A DNA stretch of 64,000 nt, from the NCBI GenBank assembly GCA_022606425.2, contig JAHDVF020001027.1:1-64000 (forward strand). Reading direction: 5' to 3'. Source of the DNA: Lepidostoma basale (taxonomy: Eukaryota; Arthropoda; Insecta; Trichoptera; Lepidostomatidae). This document shows positions 19,411 through 28,480 of the stretch, piece by piece. The notes under the pieces were generated by a model. The model was not told where the DNA came from. It ran no database searches and saw only the letters and a program-made list of their open reading frames with translations. Position 1 is the stretch's first letter; every line of letters starts with the position of its first letter. The position numbers were made by a program, and so were the translations under genes.

Positions 19411-19690
19411 TGTTTCTTTATATATGTAAAATACCTTATTTATTGATTACAAGATAGGATACTCATAACCATGGCTTGGTGAATACTGTATGCATGATAA
19501 TGATTAATCCCATCAGATATTGCATCGTTAATTCTAAAATTTGCGTTCTTTATAACACGGTTAGTTCACATGAAAGTATACATTAAAAGCATTAAATCAA
19601 TTGTAAAAAGGAACGTATGATTTGATATTATTATAGTCGTGGTCTAAGAGGTGCGTTGTGTTAATAACATATCATTGTAATCACGGTAGC
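19410..19690. other. No recognised feature
   Basis: AT-rich intronic stretch without frames or repeat matches. Confidence 0.3.
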
Positions 19691-19694
19691 ATCT

Positions 19695-20180
19695 ACAACT
19701 ATCGTACACTATAGGATACTACATCATAATCAAAAAATAATACTGTCTTAGAGGAAAATGTTTCCCGCGGGCTCAATACATCCCACCCCCGAGCTATTAT
19801 TTTCTTGATACCCTCCCCCACGCAAGACTCCCCTCCGTCCGTGAATGATAAGTTATTTCCCTCACATTTGATAAATTCTTTCATGACCACTATTGCTCGA
19901 TGTAATAATTTATGATGTAAGCTCCCGGGTACTCTTAGCCTCCCATTAGTATCTAGGCACGCCGCTGCATTCTGTCTCCCCACGGCGAGCGAGAAATAAA
20001 TGATTTTGTAGAAGTGATTTTGCAATATGTTCTCGTTAATGGGGGAAAGAAATCAATGGCAACGCAATAACGACCGTGATTAAGATAAAACCACCACAAG
20101 TCGGTTTGATAATATCCATTAAATCGGAGCAATTAATGAAATCCCCACTACAAAAACTTACAAGGGTTCCATTTTCGTAC
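19695..20180. other. Non-repetitive island in the intron
   Basis: Higher-complexity sequence with C-rich tracts ('atacatcccacccccgagct', 'ctcccctccgtccgtgaatg') and no repeat match. The open frame on the minus strand has no recognisable domain. Candidate conserved non-coding block. Confidence 0.3.
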
Positions 20181-20407
20181 GTACTGTAAAACTCAGTTAT
20201 TTAGTCGTAATAACATACATCAATCGTTGTTTTTTTTTGTGTCTACTATTTTTAAAGTATTTAAATCAACACAAACAGGCTTAAAATCATTTTTTTAGTT
20301 TAAAAATTAATAACATTATCAAAAATATATGAAATAAATAAAAAGCTTTGTATTTTTCTTTTTATATACTTTGTATACAACACTTACTTTTTAAACAAAT
20401 TAAAATA

Positions 20408-20452
20408 TAAATATCAAACATGTTTCGGACAACCCGATCCTTCCTCTATTTT
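20408..20452 (-). ncRNA. Hammerhead-like motif, left arm (decayed)
   Basis: Minus strand: stem II GGAT/GTCC partly kept, GAAAC, ACATGT and TGATATT kept, but the CUGANGA box is degraded (AUAGAGGA). Inverted partner of 20541-20586. Confidence 0.55.
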
Positions 20453-20540
20453 TAAAAATAAATCTTGTGTTTTATAACATCTCTCAAAACTGATCATATT
20501 TGTAAACAATTTTACAATATTTTAAATATCTATTATATAT

Positions 20541-20586
20541 AATATCACTGAGGTAGGACCGGGTTGTCCGAAACATGTTTGATATT
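20541..20586 (+). ncRNA. Type I hammerhead ribozyme motif
   Basis: AATATCA (20541-20547) pairs perfectly with TGATATT (20580-20586) as stem I. Between them: CTGAGGT where CUGANGA is expected (A9 changed or T inserted), stem II GGAC/GTCC (20556-20559 with 20566-20569), GAAAC (20570-20574) and palindromic ACATGT as stem III. Predicted cleavage follows the GUU at 20577-20579. The core mismatch makes activity doubtful. Confidence 0.65.
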
Positions 20587-20699
20587 TAATTTAAATTTGT
20601 TTAAAAAGTAATTGTTGTTTACAAAGTATTATATATAAAAAAGAAAAATATAAAACATCTACAACACAAAGTATGGCGAACATAAAAGAAAAAAAAGTT

Positions 20700-20850
20700 C
20701 TGTATTTAACCATGGTGCGGTTATTATATTAGAAGCCAACTAGTTTGCAGGGCAGTATAACAACTGTTGTTATACTGCCCTGATGAAGCTTGGGTCCAAG
20801 CGAAACCAGTTGACTTCAAATTTAATAACCATACCGTGGTTAAATACAAA
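20700..20850. repeat. Foldback family C with hammerhead, 17-bp perfect inner arms
   Basis: CAGGGCAGTATAACAAC (20748-20764) and its exact reverse complement (20766-20782) form the inner hairpin; 'tatttaaccatggtgcggtt' (outer left) mirrors 'aaccataccgtggttaaata' (outer right). Related copies at 38433-38640, 47420-47480 and 49526-49640. Confidence 0.75.
20776..20815 (+). ncRNA. Type I hammerhead ribozyme motif, intact core
   Basis: CTGATGA (20780-20786), stem II GCTTGG/CCAAGC around GT, then GAAAC (20802-20806) and CCAGTT. Core residues all match CUGANGA and GAAA. Stem I (GCC with GAC) is weakened by one mismatch compared with GCC/GGC in the 38.6 kb copy. The left arm of the foldback lost its stem II and GAAA. 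Confidence 0.65.
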
Positions 20851-20939
20851 GTTATTAATTTATTTTATATTTTTCAAATGTTTTACCACAGAGTGAGTGC
20901 ATCATATGAAAATTTAAAAAAAAAATCTATCTAGGGATA

Positions 20940-21450
20940 AGTGAACGAAAGAGCTGAAAGGGTTGGTTGTAGGTGCCAAAATAAACAGAGAGACAACGAT
21001 GCATACAATAATCTGATGATGAATGTGAAAAAGTCTAAGTTATTAATTTTGAAAATGAAGAAATAATGACAGTCTGTAATATTAACGTGAATGCTGAAAA
21101 TCTAGAACGAGTGGATGAGATTGTATATTTAGGCTTAATATGTTTACAAAGGATGAACGAATGGAGAGGGATATTGAAATAAGGATTAGGGCAGGGAATA
21201 AAGTGAATGGTGCAATTAAAGTTGTCATTGCAAACAAAAACCTATTCTAAATAGCTGAATTAGCAGTGCACAATGGTGTTCTTGTCTATATGTGTGGAGG
21301 TGAATCATGGAGCTGGCAAAAGAACGATTTAAGTAGAATAAATGCAGTAGAAATGACATCCCCTAGACGAATGTTTAGAAAATATGTGTATAATAGAGTG
21401 TCGAATGAAAATATAAGAAGTAAAGTAGTGCGAATGAAAGTTTTATGAAC
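20940..21450 (+). mobile_element. Internal RTE fragment
   Basis: Runs from the palm ('gaaagagctgaaagggttgg', 'aatctgatgatgaatgtgaa') through 'gggcagggaataaagtgaat', 'cacaatggtgttcttgtcta' to 'gtcgaatgaaaatataagaa'. Then it is cut; the 3' end is missing, so it is a deletion relic rather than a simple 5' truncation. The small open frame at 21266-21448 is its C-terminal domain. Confidence 0.8.
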
Positions 21451-22290
21451 GTGTTTTATATATAATATAATATAAAAAATATATTTCATCAATATTAAAT
21501 ACCCAGTTAAAGGTTATCTTCAGTATTAAAGAAATAGTAAATGGATTTATTTTAAGTTTTTTTCCGTAAGTAGAAAAGTACATCATAATGTTTCAATTTA
21601 TGTTAATACAAATAAATTTATATTTCAACTGTGCAATTCTACAGTAAAAGTAACCTTTGTATAGTATATTTATATATTAATATGTGGATCAATTTCGAAT
21701 GAGTCATGATATGAAGAAAGCTGTAATCATGTATGAACAAGATATTATAATAATACAAAAAATGGGATGGCCTTAAAAGAGTAATCCACGTAAATAGGCC
21801 AGAAAATAATTCTAACATTTTAATCAGAAAGCAACTTTTTCCGTTACTAAAAGCGCGGCATAAAATTGAACGTGCCGGTACTTTCAACTAATTAATCGTA
21901 CATAGGCTGTCATAATTTGAGAAGTAGAGGGGTTGATGGAAGGGTTACCGGACAGCCTCCAGCGCTAGCTTGTTGCTCTAATTTGCTCATCAGGAGATTG
22001 AATTGTGACAGGCAACAGACGAAGCCGCGCTTGAAATTTAGACACTTTTGAAGATATCAATTATGGTACCATACAAGAAGGACGCTGTGATCGTGCATTT
22101 TTGGGATATTATAATAAATTTTGTGATAAAAATTAAACAAGTTATTATTTAATAAACAAAAATTTAATTGGCGGTATCAGGTTGTTTCAAAGAGACCATA
22201 TAGAGGAATAAGTATATGAGAACTGACACCAATGTCAGAATACACAAAACCTGCGTAAGGTCCATACTGACATAAAGCATTGAGACCAGA
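21450..22290. other. Non-repetitive or unrecognised sequence
   Basis: No gene. 21900-22060 has higher complexity ('gaagggttaccggacagcct' segment) and may be unique. Confidence 0.3.
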
Positions 22291-22299
22291 ACAGATATC

Positions 22300-22600
22300 A
22301 AAATATCGAAGGCTAAATCGCGGGTGGCAGAGATGAAAACGATGAGAACAATAGCAGGAAACACTCCTCGAGACAGGGTCAAGAACACGGCTATCCGCGA
22401 AAGAGCAAACAACGCAGAGGATACAGATGGATCCCTCCAGAATCCCACACGTTGTGGCGCATCAGATTCCTGGTGGTTACCGACCCCCCGGAAGATCGCC
22501 AAATAGATGGAGGGATAGCTGGGAGTCAATTCCCTAAAAGAGGCCATCCTGACTACAGGAACAGACCAAAGATCTGAAATGGGAAATAGAAGAAGAATAA
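22300..22600 (+). pseudogene. LINE reverse transcriptase C-terminal remnant
   Basis: Frame-broken + strand copy: 'agaacacggctatccgcgaa' (R-T-R-L/AIRE), 'gatccctccagaatcccaca', GAHQIPGGYRPPG-like then WREGWESIP-like. Matches 32640-32945 in order. Confidence 0.65.
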
Positions 22601-22649
22601 CTTAATTTGTTTATAAAAAGTTACGGATGTTAAGCACTTTTTTGAACAA

Positions 22650-22800
22650 CAAGTTGTTAGAACCCAATAACTGTGTACATTTTGTTATAAGCTATTATAT
22701 TGATTCTCATGACATGTGATAGGTACCTAATCTATAGTCGTTTTATTGACACGCGAATTCTATAGCAGACCAAAATCAATCTGAGAATCATAGTGATTTT
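22650..22800 (-). mobile_element. tRNA-derived SINE, 3' part
   Basis: 'gttagaacccaataactgtg', 'gattctcatgacatgtgata' and 'gtcgttttattgacacgcga' are the reverse complement of the 3' half of the SINE at 35655-35890. The tRNA-like head is missing or diverged. Confidence 0.7.
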
Positions 22801-23094
22801 CTAAGAATTTACTCATATTAGTGTTTGTAAAAATATTGTTTTTGAAGGTTTTATCTTATTTAACGAAACCTCAAAATAATACACATTATAAAAATATTAT
22901 AATGAAGAAGTTTCCTTTGCGTAAGCTCAGAAAGTTTGAAATTCTTGAAATTTAACTTAGTAAATTCTCGCGATTTGAAATGTTCAGAGGCAAAGTTATA
23001 ATATATTATATAATTTCAAAAGGGTGCGTTAATAATTATTATGTTTTTGTCACATGTATGGTTTAAGATTTTATAAAATAATAATTAGATTTTT

Positions 23095-23275
23095 GCTACA
23101 AAAGTGGATATGGGCAGGATGTGTTTCCAGACAGGAAATGGGCACTCAGAGTCTTGATATGGAGACCATGGGAAGGGAAAAAAAGGCATCAGTCGATCCC
23201 AGAAAAGATGTGCTGACAACATAATTGCAGTCGGGGAAGAAGATGATTAAGAATAGCTCTAGAAGAGACTATCAT
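23095..23275 (+). pseudogene. LINE reverse transcriptase C-terminal remnant
   Basis: 'aagtggatatgggcaggatg' reads KWIWAGCVSRQ, then 'acaacataattgcagtcggg'-type decay. The LKW.WAGH.AR motif relates it to the 660-980 remnant on the opposite strand. Confidence 0.5.
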
Positions 23276-23554
23276 TGATAATAAGATTCCTTCAATCGCT
23301 CTTTTCTTCTTAAAAACATCTCTAATTTTCTTATTTTAAGCTACCATCTCCAATGGGAAGGTTAACTGCACATTAATCAATTACTAGCATTCTGGCAGAA
23401 TATTTTTAATCAAATATATGTTTGTTTTTTCCAAATTACATATTTTTTTGTATTGCTACCTAAATGTGTGTTTTTCCAAACTTTTAAGGATTTGTAATAT
23501 GTTAACTTAATTTATCTTGATAAAAAGTATTCCTTTTTGTTATACTTTTAGACA

Positions 23555-23612
23555 CATATTTACACCTGAGGATTGAGAAGGTCACCTCCGAAACATCTTG
23601 TGTATAATATTT
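23555..23612 (+). ncRNA. Type I hammerhead ribozyme motif, intact core
   Basis: CTGAGGA (23566-23572) and GAAAC (23590-23594) are intact. Stem I is UACAC (23561-23565) with GUGUA (23600-23604), 5 bp. Cleavage would follow the CUU at 23597-23599. Stem II between the boxes is imperfect (GAG/CUC at best), so folding needs testing. No inverted partner was found nearby. Confidence 0.6.
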
Positions 23613-23713
23613 TTATACTGTAAAAATGTTTAATAAATAAAAATGGATTATACCTGTATACTGTTAATGGTAATGCGAACATCGGAGGAATCCAAAATTA
23701 ATGTTTTTATAAT

Positions 23714-24115
23714 GTGGTGATAGCGACCAATGCCGCATATACTCTGGACGGCAAGAATAACAAAATAGTTATCAGGGCAAGGCTCTCGCGGATGTGCTCT
23801 TTGAGAGTGTTAAAATATTTTCGACACATAGCCCAGAGAAATCAGGACAATCTTGAAAAGTTCACCATCATGGACAAAGTGAAAGTAAAGGGAGAGCGAT
23901 CACAAGAACGACCACCGAGCCGCTGGTCCGATCAAATTAGCTGCATTCTGGAAACTGACGGGTGACAGAAGCGGCAGTGGTCAATGGTTTAAAGGATGGA
24001 TACGACCCTCAATCATGGGGATTACGACTGAGAAAAAGAAGTGTTAAAAATTATATTCCAAAAAATGAGACTATTTGAAGAGGCCTAGATCCAGCAGTGG
24101 AGATTAAGCTAGAGA
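23714..24115 (+). pseudogene. LINE reverse transcriptase C-terminal remnant
   Basis: The frame 23714-23965 contains CSLRVLKYFRHIAQRNQDNL, KVKGERSQERPPSRWSDQIS. 'LR.FGHI.RR..DNLE....GK..G.R.RGR.P.RW.DQI' is a standard LINE C-terminal pattern. Beyond the stop the pattern continues out of frame ('gaagcggcagtggtcaatgg'). Confidence 0.65.
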
Positions 24116-24119
24116 GAAG

Positions 24120-24870
24120 AGAATATGTTTTTTTCAATACGAATATAAGTAGTTGAGATTACTCAAAAAATATAAAGTGTGTTTAAAATATAATATAGAG
24201 TTTAGTTGTAGAGAAAGCACTGAATTGATGATGTTATATTCAAATGAAGATGGGATAAAAAAAATGCTCTTTAATACGTCGAAGGAACAAAATTATCACC
24301 AAAATTAACAAAAAGTTTGCGTGACGTCACCGATCCCTTCGTAAAATATATTTGTCCTTTTTCACCCCACCCCCACTGAACCCTTATAATCCCTCAGATA
24401 TAGCGAAGTCATAATTTATTATAATCAGTTTACCTCAACAGCCAAAGAAATAAAGTTTTGTCTCTAAAACTCGAGGTGTATCAAAAACATTTAAATTTAT
24501 AAAATGGTTTAGTGCTTAATCGCGACATTTCAAAGGATTTGAAACTTTGTGAGCTTATACAAAGGAAACTTCTTCATTATAATATTAATAGAAATATATA
24601 ACAATGCTTTTGGATGATAAACAACATTTATATACTCAGCGATGTGGGACCCACGAAGTTATTAAATTGGGTGTATCTCATTTACTTCAGATTATATATA
24701 CACTTGTTATTTGATACTTAATTGAATAATTGAAAACTTACAATCAAAGTTATCCGTTTGTGGTAAGTTTTGAATATTACATATTTTATCGGATAAAAAA
24801 TAACTATGGATACGTGTTTAAATTATTAACTCAATTTACACATCAATATGAATATGATTTATCATAGTTT
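24120..24870. other. No recognised feature
   Basis: AT-rich with one C-rich segment near 24355-24385 ('tcaccccacccccactgaac'). No frame or repeat match. Confidence 0.35.
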
Positions 24871-24876
24871 GGTAAA

Positions 24877-25345
24877 TTGTAGGTAAGAAGAAGGATGAAA
24901 GTAGGATAAATGCCGTAGAAATGAGGTCACTAAGAATAATGTGTGGAAAAACAATGCATGATAGAATATCTAATGATGAAATAAGAAAGGAATGTAAGGC
25001 GGATGAATGCGTGATAAATAACATTAAGAAAGTGTCACTAAGATGGTTTGGACATATGGAACGAATTGATGAGGGAAGAATGGTTAAAAAGAAGTAAATG
25101 TAGGTAAGAAGAAGGATGAAAGTAGTGTAAATAGGAAAAGAAGTCGAGGAAGGCAGGGGAAGACATGGCATGACCTAATTAATCAATCACTGAAAGGCGG
25201 CCATGTTCGAAGTAAGCACAATCGACGAGCGTGCATGTCACGATGTGTGAAATTAGAAGAGGCGCGAGAATTATGTCAGGATAGAACAATGTGGCGATCC
25301 ATCCTCTCTGCTTACCCCTCCGGAGAAACGACGTGATGGTTAGTT
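24877..25345 (+). mobile_element. 5'-truncated RTE copy with internal patch
   Basis: Starts 'aggtaagaagaaggatgaaa' and reads KKDESRINAVEMRSLRIMCG, SLRWFGHMERIDEGRMVKK, then the GRGRHGM tail and 3' end. At 25101 the phrase 'taggtaagaagaaggatgaa' reappears where other copies have 'tatacgagtagtgtgaatgg', so part of the element start was copied into its middle. Confidence 0.85.
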
Positions 25346-25471
25346 GGTAAATTGTATTCTAAATTTAAGAATTGGTTAGATTTAATTATTTCTTATGATA
25401 CACTAATTTGTGGTGTGGCATTATTAAAAATAATATTAACACACTTTTACTAGTTTTTATAGCATTTTTTT

Positions 25472-25520
25472 TTGTTAACACCTAACGGTTTCGCTCCCGC
25501 CGGAGCTTCGTCAGAGTTAC
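25472..25520 (-). ncRNA. Type I hammerhead ribozyme motif, intact core (minus)
   Basis: Minus strand: CTGACGA (25514-25508), stem II GCTCC/GGAGC with a GGCG loop, GAAAC (25492-25488). Five perfect stem II pairs. Stem III has lost one G from the ACCGGU palindrome and stem I has only two adjacent pairs. Confidence 0.65.
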
Positions 25521-25546
25521 AAAAGACACGAGTGTCAGTGTCTTTT

Positions 25547-25592
25547 CTAATCCTGACGAAGCCTCGGCAGTAGCGAAACCGGTTGATTTTAA
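25547..25592 (+). ncRNA. Type I hammerhead ribozyme motif, intact core (plus)
   Basis: CTGACGA (25553-25559) and GAAAC (25575-25579) intact; stem III palindrome ACCGGT (25578-25583); cleavage expected after T25584; stem I AUC/GAU (25550-25552 with 25585-25587). Stem II is weakened (GC/GC then mismatch). Confidence 0.65.
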
Positions 25593-25749
25593 CAAAAAAT
25601 AAATAAAATGGTGAAAGAACTAATAAAAGTTTGTAAATATTATTTTTTAATTATATATTTTTGTTTGGACATATGGAACAAATTGATATTAATTTTTTAT
25701 ATAGATTTTTGAAAAAAAATAACAGCAAACAGAATATCGATGTTTTTAT

Positions 25750-25915
25750 TTTATATTGATAAAAACGTATGTTTTTTTATTATTTTTATTACGTTTTATG
25801 GGAGTGACATATTGCCCCTTTGCTTAAGCATTATCAATTTTCTTCAGGATATTTGCTAATGCTAAATATGGCTAAATATGTCACTCCCATAAAATATAAT
25901 CAAACTTGAAAAAAC
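25750..25915. repeat. Foldback family B, inverted pair
   Basis: 'acgttttatgggagtgacat' at the left mirrors 'atgtcactcccataaaatat' at the right. Central part 'aagcattatcaattttcttc' and 'ggatatttgctaatgc' is diverged. Confidence 0.7.
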
Positions 25916-25929
25916 ACATATTAAATGTT

Positions 25930-26075
25930 TATTTTTAATACTAATGAAAACGTCAGTTTTATAGAAGGTTTGTTATATTTTATGAGAATGATATGTTTCA
26001 CCGTGCTAAGGCATTATTAAATGTTTGATAATGGCTTAGCAAGGCAAAATATATCATTCCCATATAATTTTATTC
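25930..26075. repeat. Foldback family B, inverted pair
   Basis: 'gatatgtttcaccgtgctaa' / 'ggcattattaaatg' mirrors 'ttgataatggcttagcaagg' / 'caaaatatatcattccc'. A hammerhead-like order is recognisable in the consensus (UUGAUAA, stem II GCCUU/AAGGC, GAAAC, AUGUC) but C3 and G8 are lost. Confidence 0.65.
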
Positions 26076-26390
26076 GATCAAATCAAATCGAATCAAATTA
26101 AATCAAATCAAATCAGTTTATTTTCTCAAAAGATATTAGAAACAATTATTATAGTTTTAGACATCTATTAAGAATAGGTAAAACAAAATAAATATATAAT
26201 ACCAGGAACGCATGAGAGATGCTTCGACAAGATACTTTGCAAAGTCAAGATTATTTGTCTTCTGAACGTACTTTCACGAATATGAAAGACATCGAACTCC
26301 GAAGCGAGCATGTTCAACAGTTTGATTGCTCTCCCCACCGGCATCACCAGAGGCATAGGTTGATTTCTATAGTTTAACATCATTGTTTAA
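26075..26390 (-). mobile_element. LINE 3' end, family with (AAATC)n tail
   Basis: Minus strand; the left end holds AAATC repeats ('aaatcaaatcaaatcagttt'), then 'ggaacgcatgagagatgctt' and the RGQILLTLESIL / EIDVFHI / PVGRAIKLLN coding end. Same family as 6645-7113. 5' truncated at about 26390. Confidence 0.8.
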
Positions 26391-26399
26391 AAAACAAAA

Positions 26400-26860
26400 A
26401 AAATGTGTATTCAATATGTAGTTTATCAGAAGTTCAGGAATCAATAAATCCATAATTGTAGTTTTTATCTTTAAAACTTCGAATAAATTATTTGCTTTTC
26501 ATTTATTTGAAAACCGTTTAAATACCAGAGTTATTAAATTCTAATTATGTTTTCCCTTTATTGTGTTTACAGAACGGAGTATTTTTTAATGATTTCTTTA
26601 TTTGTATTCCGTAAATCAAAGAGTTAATTCATCCATCGTCAAATTGATTGCTAAATGTTGCTTCGTGTACTTAAATCAATATTGATGATAAGGTTTTTAC
26701 GGTATTTACTTTATTTAATGACTATTAGTGAGAGTATTCTTGATACACCCACACACAAAAAGAATATAGGCACATCAGTATAAACTCCAGGCGACTTGGA
26801 AAGGTTAATGATTCTTATTTGTAATTGACAAAAATAAACTTATTTTTAATATTGTACTAA
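26400..26860. other. No recognised feature
   Basis: AT-rich intronic sequence without matches. Confidence 0.35.
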
Positions 26861-26863
26861 CTA

Positions 26864-27052
26864 ACTAATTAACTCTCCCCGAAGGAGTAGGCAGAAAGAA
26901 TGGACCGCCACACTTTTTTTCAATAAACCTAATAAGTTATACGAGTATTACACTATTTACTATTTTTGTATGATCATATAAATAAAAACTATTATATGCT
27001 GGTGTTAAGTCATTTGTGTAAAGATTTTAATTTTATATATTTTTGACAATAA
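26864..27052 (-). mobile_element. Short RTE-tailed non-autonomous element, copy 1
   Basis: Minus orientation: an about 125-bp AT-rich body (reverse of 'gtcatttgtgtaaagatttt', 'atatatttttgacaataaac') then the RTE 3' end (reverse of 'gtaggcagaaagaatggacc') and a TTAGTTAGT tail. The same body plus tail is inserted at 57964-58179 with target duplications. Here it abuts an RTE at exactly the same RTE position. Confidence 0.65.
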
Positions 27053-27455
27053 ACAACATCTCTTAGACGAATGTGTGGATACTCTGTGTATGATAGAGTA
27101 TCGAATAAAAATACAAGAAGCTAATGCGGTGCGAATGATGGTGTTATGAACAAAATAATGAAAGGATCATTAAGATGGTTCGGACATATGGAAAGAATGA
27201 ATGAAGAAAGAATGGTAAAAAAATATATTTTAACGATGTAAATGGAACTAGGAAAAAAGGAAGACCGAGGAAAACGTGGAACGATCAAATAAATCAAATA
27301 TTGAATGTCGGCCACATGAGGAGTCAGAGAAATCGACGCGCGTGCATGACACGATGTATGAATGTTGAGAAAGCGAGAGAAATATGTCAGTATGACAGTT
27401 CATTCTATCTGCCTACCCCTTCGGAGAGTCGGCGTGATGGGTAGTTAGTTAGTTA
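27053..27455 (+). mobile_element. 5'-truncated RTE copy
   Basis: Starts 'atctcttagacgaatgtgtg' (LRRMCGYSVYD region) and runs to the 3' end 'cttcggagagtcggcgtgat' with a TTAGTTAG tail. Closest to 18488 and 57600 copies. Its 5' boundary coincides with the insertion point of the short element at 26864-27052. Confidence 0.85.
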
Positions 27456-27760
27456 GACAATAAACCTTATGTTAAGTATATTTTGTAAATTTAACAACTT
27501 AAAACAAATGTCCGGCTTTAAATATTTTGGTACAGTAAGTTTGTTAGAGTATGGTTATCTTCGGGATAATTTAATATTATATATTCAGCTTACCTCATTA
27601 GTTAAAATTCAATCGGTTTAAAAATATCTTATGACGACATGATAGGATGGATCATTTATTATACATAAAGACTACGCATCAAAGATAACAATCACAATAT
27701 TGATTGGCAACTCAAACTTACACAAAATATGTCGACCTCCTAGGCGACCCGATTAAACAA
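27455..27760. other. No recognised feature
   Basis: AT-rich spacer between LINE copies, no frame or repeat match seen. Confidence 0.3.
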
Positions 27761-27765
27761 TAATA

Positions 27766-28240
27766 TTCAAATCAAATCAAATCAAATCAAATCAGTTTAT
27801 TTTTTCAAAAGACATTACAAGCATTTTTTATATAATAATTTAAGGCATCTATTGAGAACAGGTAAAACAAAATAAATATATAATACCAGGAACGCATGAG
27901 AGATGGTTCGACATTAGGAATACAAGATACTCTCCAAAGTCAAGAGTATTTGTCCTCTGAATGTACTTTCACAAATATGAAAGATATCGATCTCCGAAGC
28001 GATCATGTTCAGCAGTTTGATTGCTCTCCCTACCGGCATCACCAGAGGCAGGTTGGTTCTGCATGTTGGGAGATAAAACAGTCTGTGCTGACGCTGTCGA
28101 AGATAACCATCCGGAACATAAAGATGGATAGCCTCCAAGATGACGGAATTCTCAAAGAATCCCCTGATAAGTCTGAAGAAATGGGTAAGTGTGCACCCAT
28201 CCCTTCTTATCTGTAAACAATTGGTCCTCAGCATGCCCAA
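27766..28240 (-). mobile_element. LINE 3' end, family with (AAATC)n tail
   Basis: Left end AAATC repeats at 27771-27795. The minus frame is open through GCTLTHFFRLIRGFFENSVI, YLRQRQHRLFYLPTCRTN, PVGRAIKLLNMIASEIDIFH and FRGQILLTLESILYS. The best-preserved copy of this family here. Confidence 0.85.
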
Positions 28241-28480
28241 GAGGAATGCAGTGGGATAAAGCCACGGATAGCTACCAAACTCCCTCATGTAGAGATATTG
28301 CCCTACCCACAGGCATAACCATTGGAAGGTTGGTTCTGCAGCGTGGCAAATAAAATAATCTATGGTGTCTTTGTCGAAGGTAGTTATCAGAGACAAATAG
28401 ACCTATATCGCTTAGGACATCCAAGTTATGTATACGGCCGCCAATCAGCTGAAAGAAGTGAACTCCCAAGTGGAATTCCT
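28240..28480 (-). mobile_element. Second, partial copy of the same LINE segment
   Basis: Minus strand MGVHFFQLIGGRIHNLDVLS, YLRQRHHRLFYLPRCRTN, MPVGRAISL repeats the domain just downstream, then switches at about 28284 to 'ctccctcatgtagagatatt' and continues as LHEGVW/FGSYPWLYPTAFLLG. So two copies of this LINE end lie in tandem, same orientation, with different divergence. Confidence 0.65.

Larger units (their letters stand above)
20390..20660. repeat. Penelope-like/retrozyme-type foldback with two hammerhead motifs
   Basis: An inverted pair: 'aaatatcaaacatgtttcgg' (left) mirrors 'ccgaaacatgtttgatattt' (right), outer parts 'ctttttaaacaaattaaa' mirror 'aaatttgtttaaaaag'. The downstream flank 'acatctacaacacaaagtat' then 'ggcgaacataaa' recurs after the ribozymes at 43220 and 52121, showing one family. 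Confidence 0.7.
25460..25610. repeat. Foldback family D with two hammerheads
   Basis: 'tttttgttaacacctaacgg' to 'ccggttgattttaacaaaaa' form the outer arms; AAAAGACAC/GTGTCTTTT form the inner hairpin at about 25520-25546. Each arm carries one hammerhead core, on opposite strands. Confidence 0.75.

Noticed and set aside
19699..20025. 108-residue minus-strand frame
   Set aside because: No recognisable domain, no splice sites, lies in a non-repetitive intronic block; probably chance.
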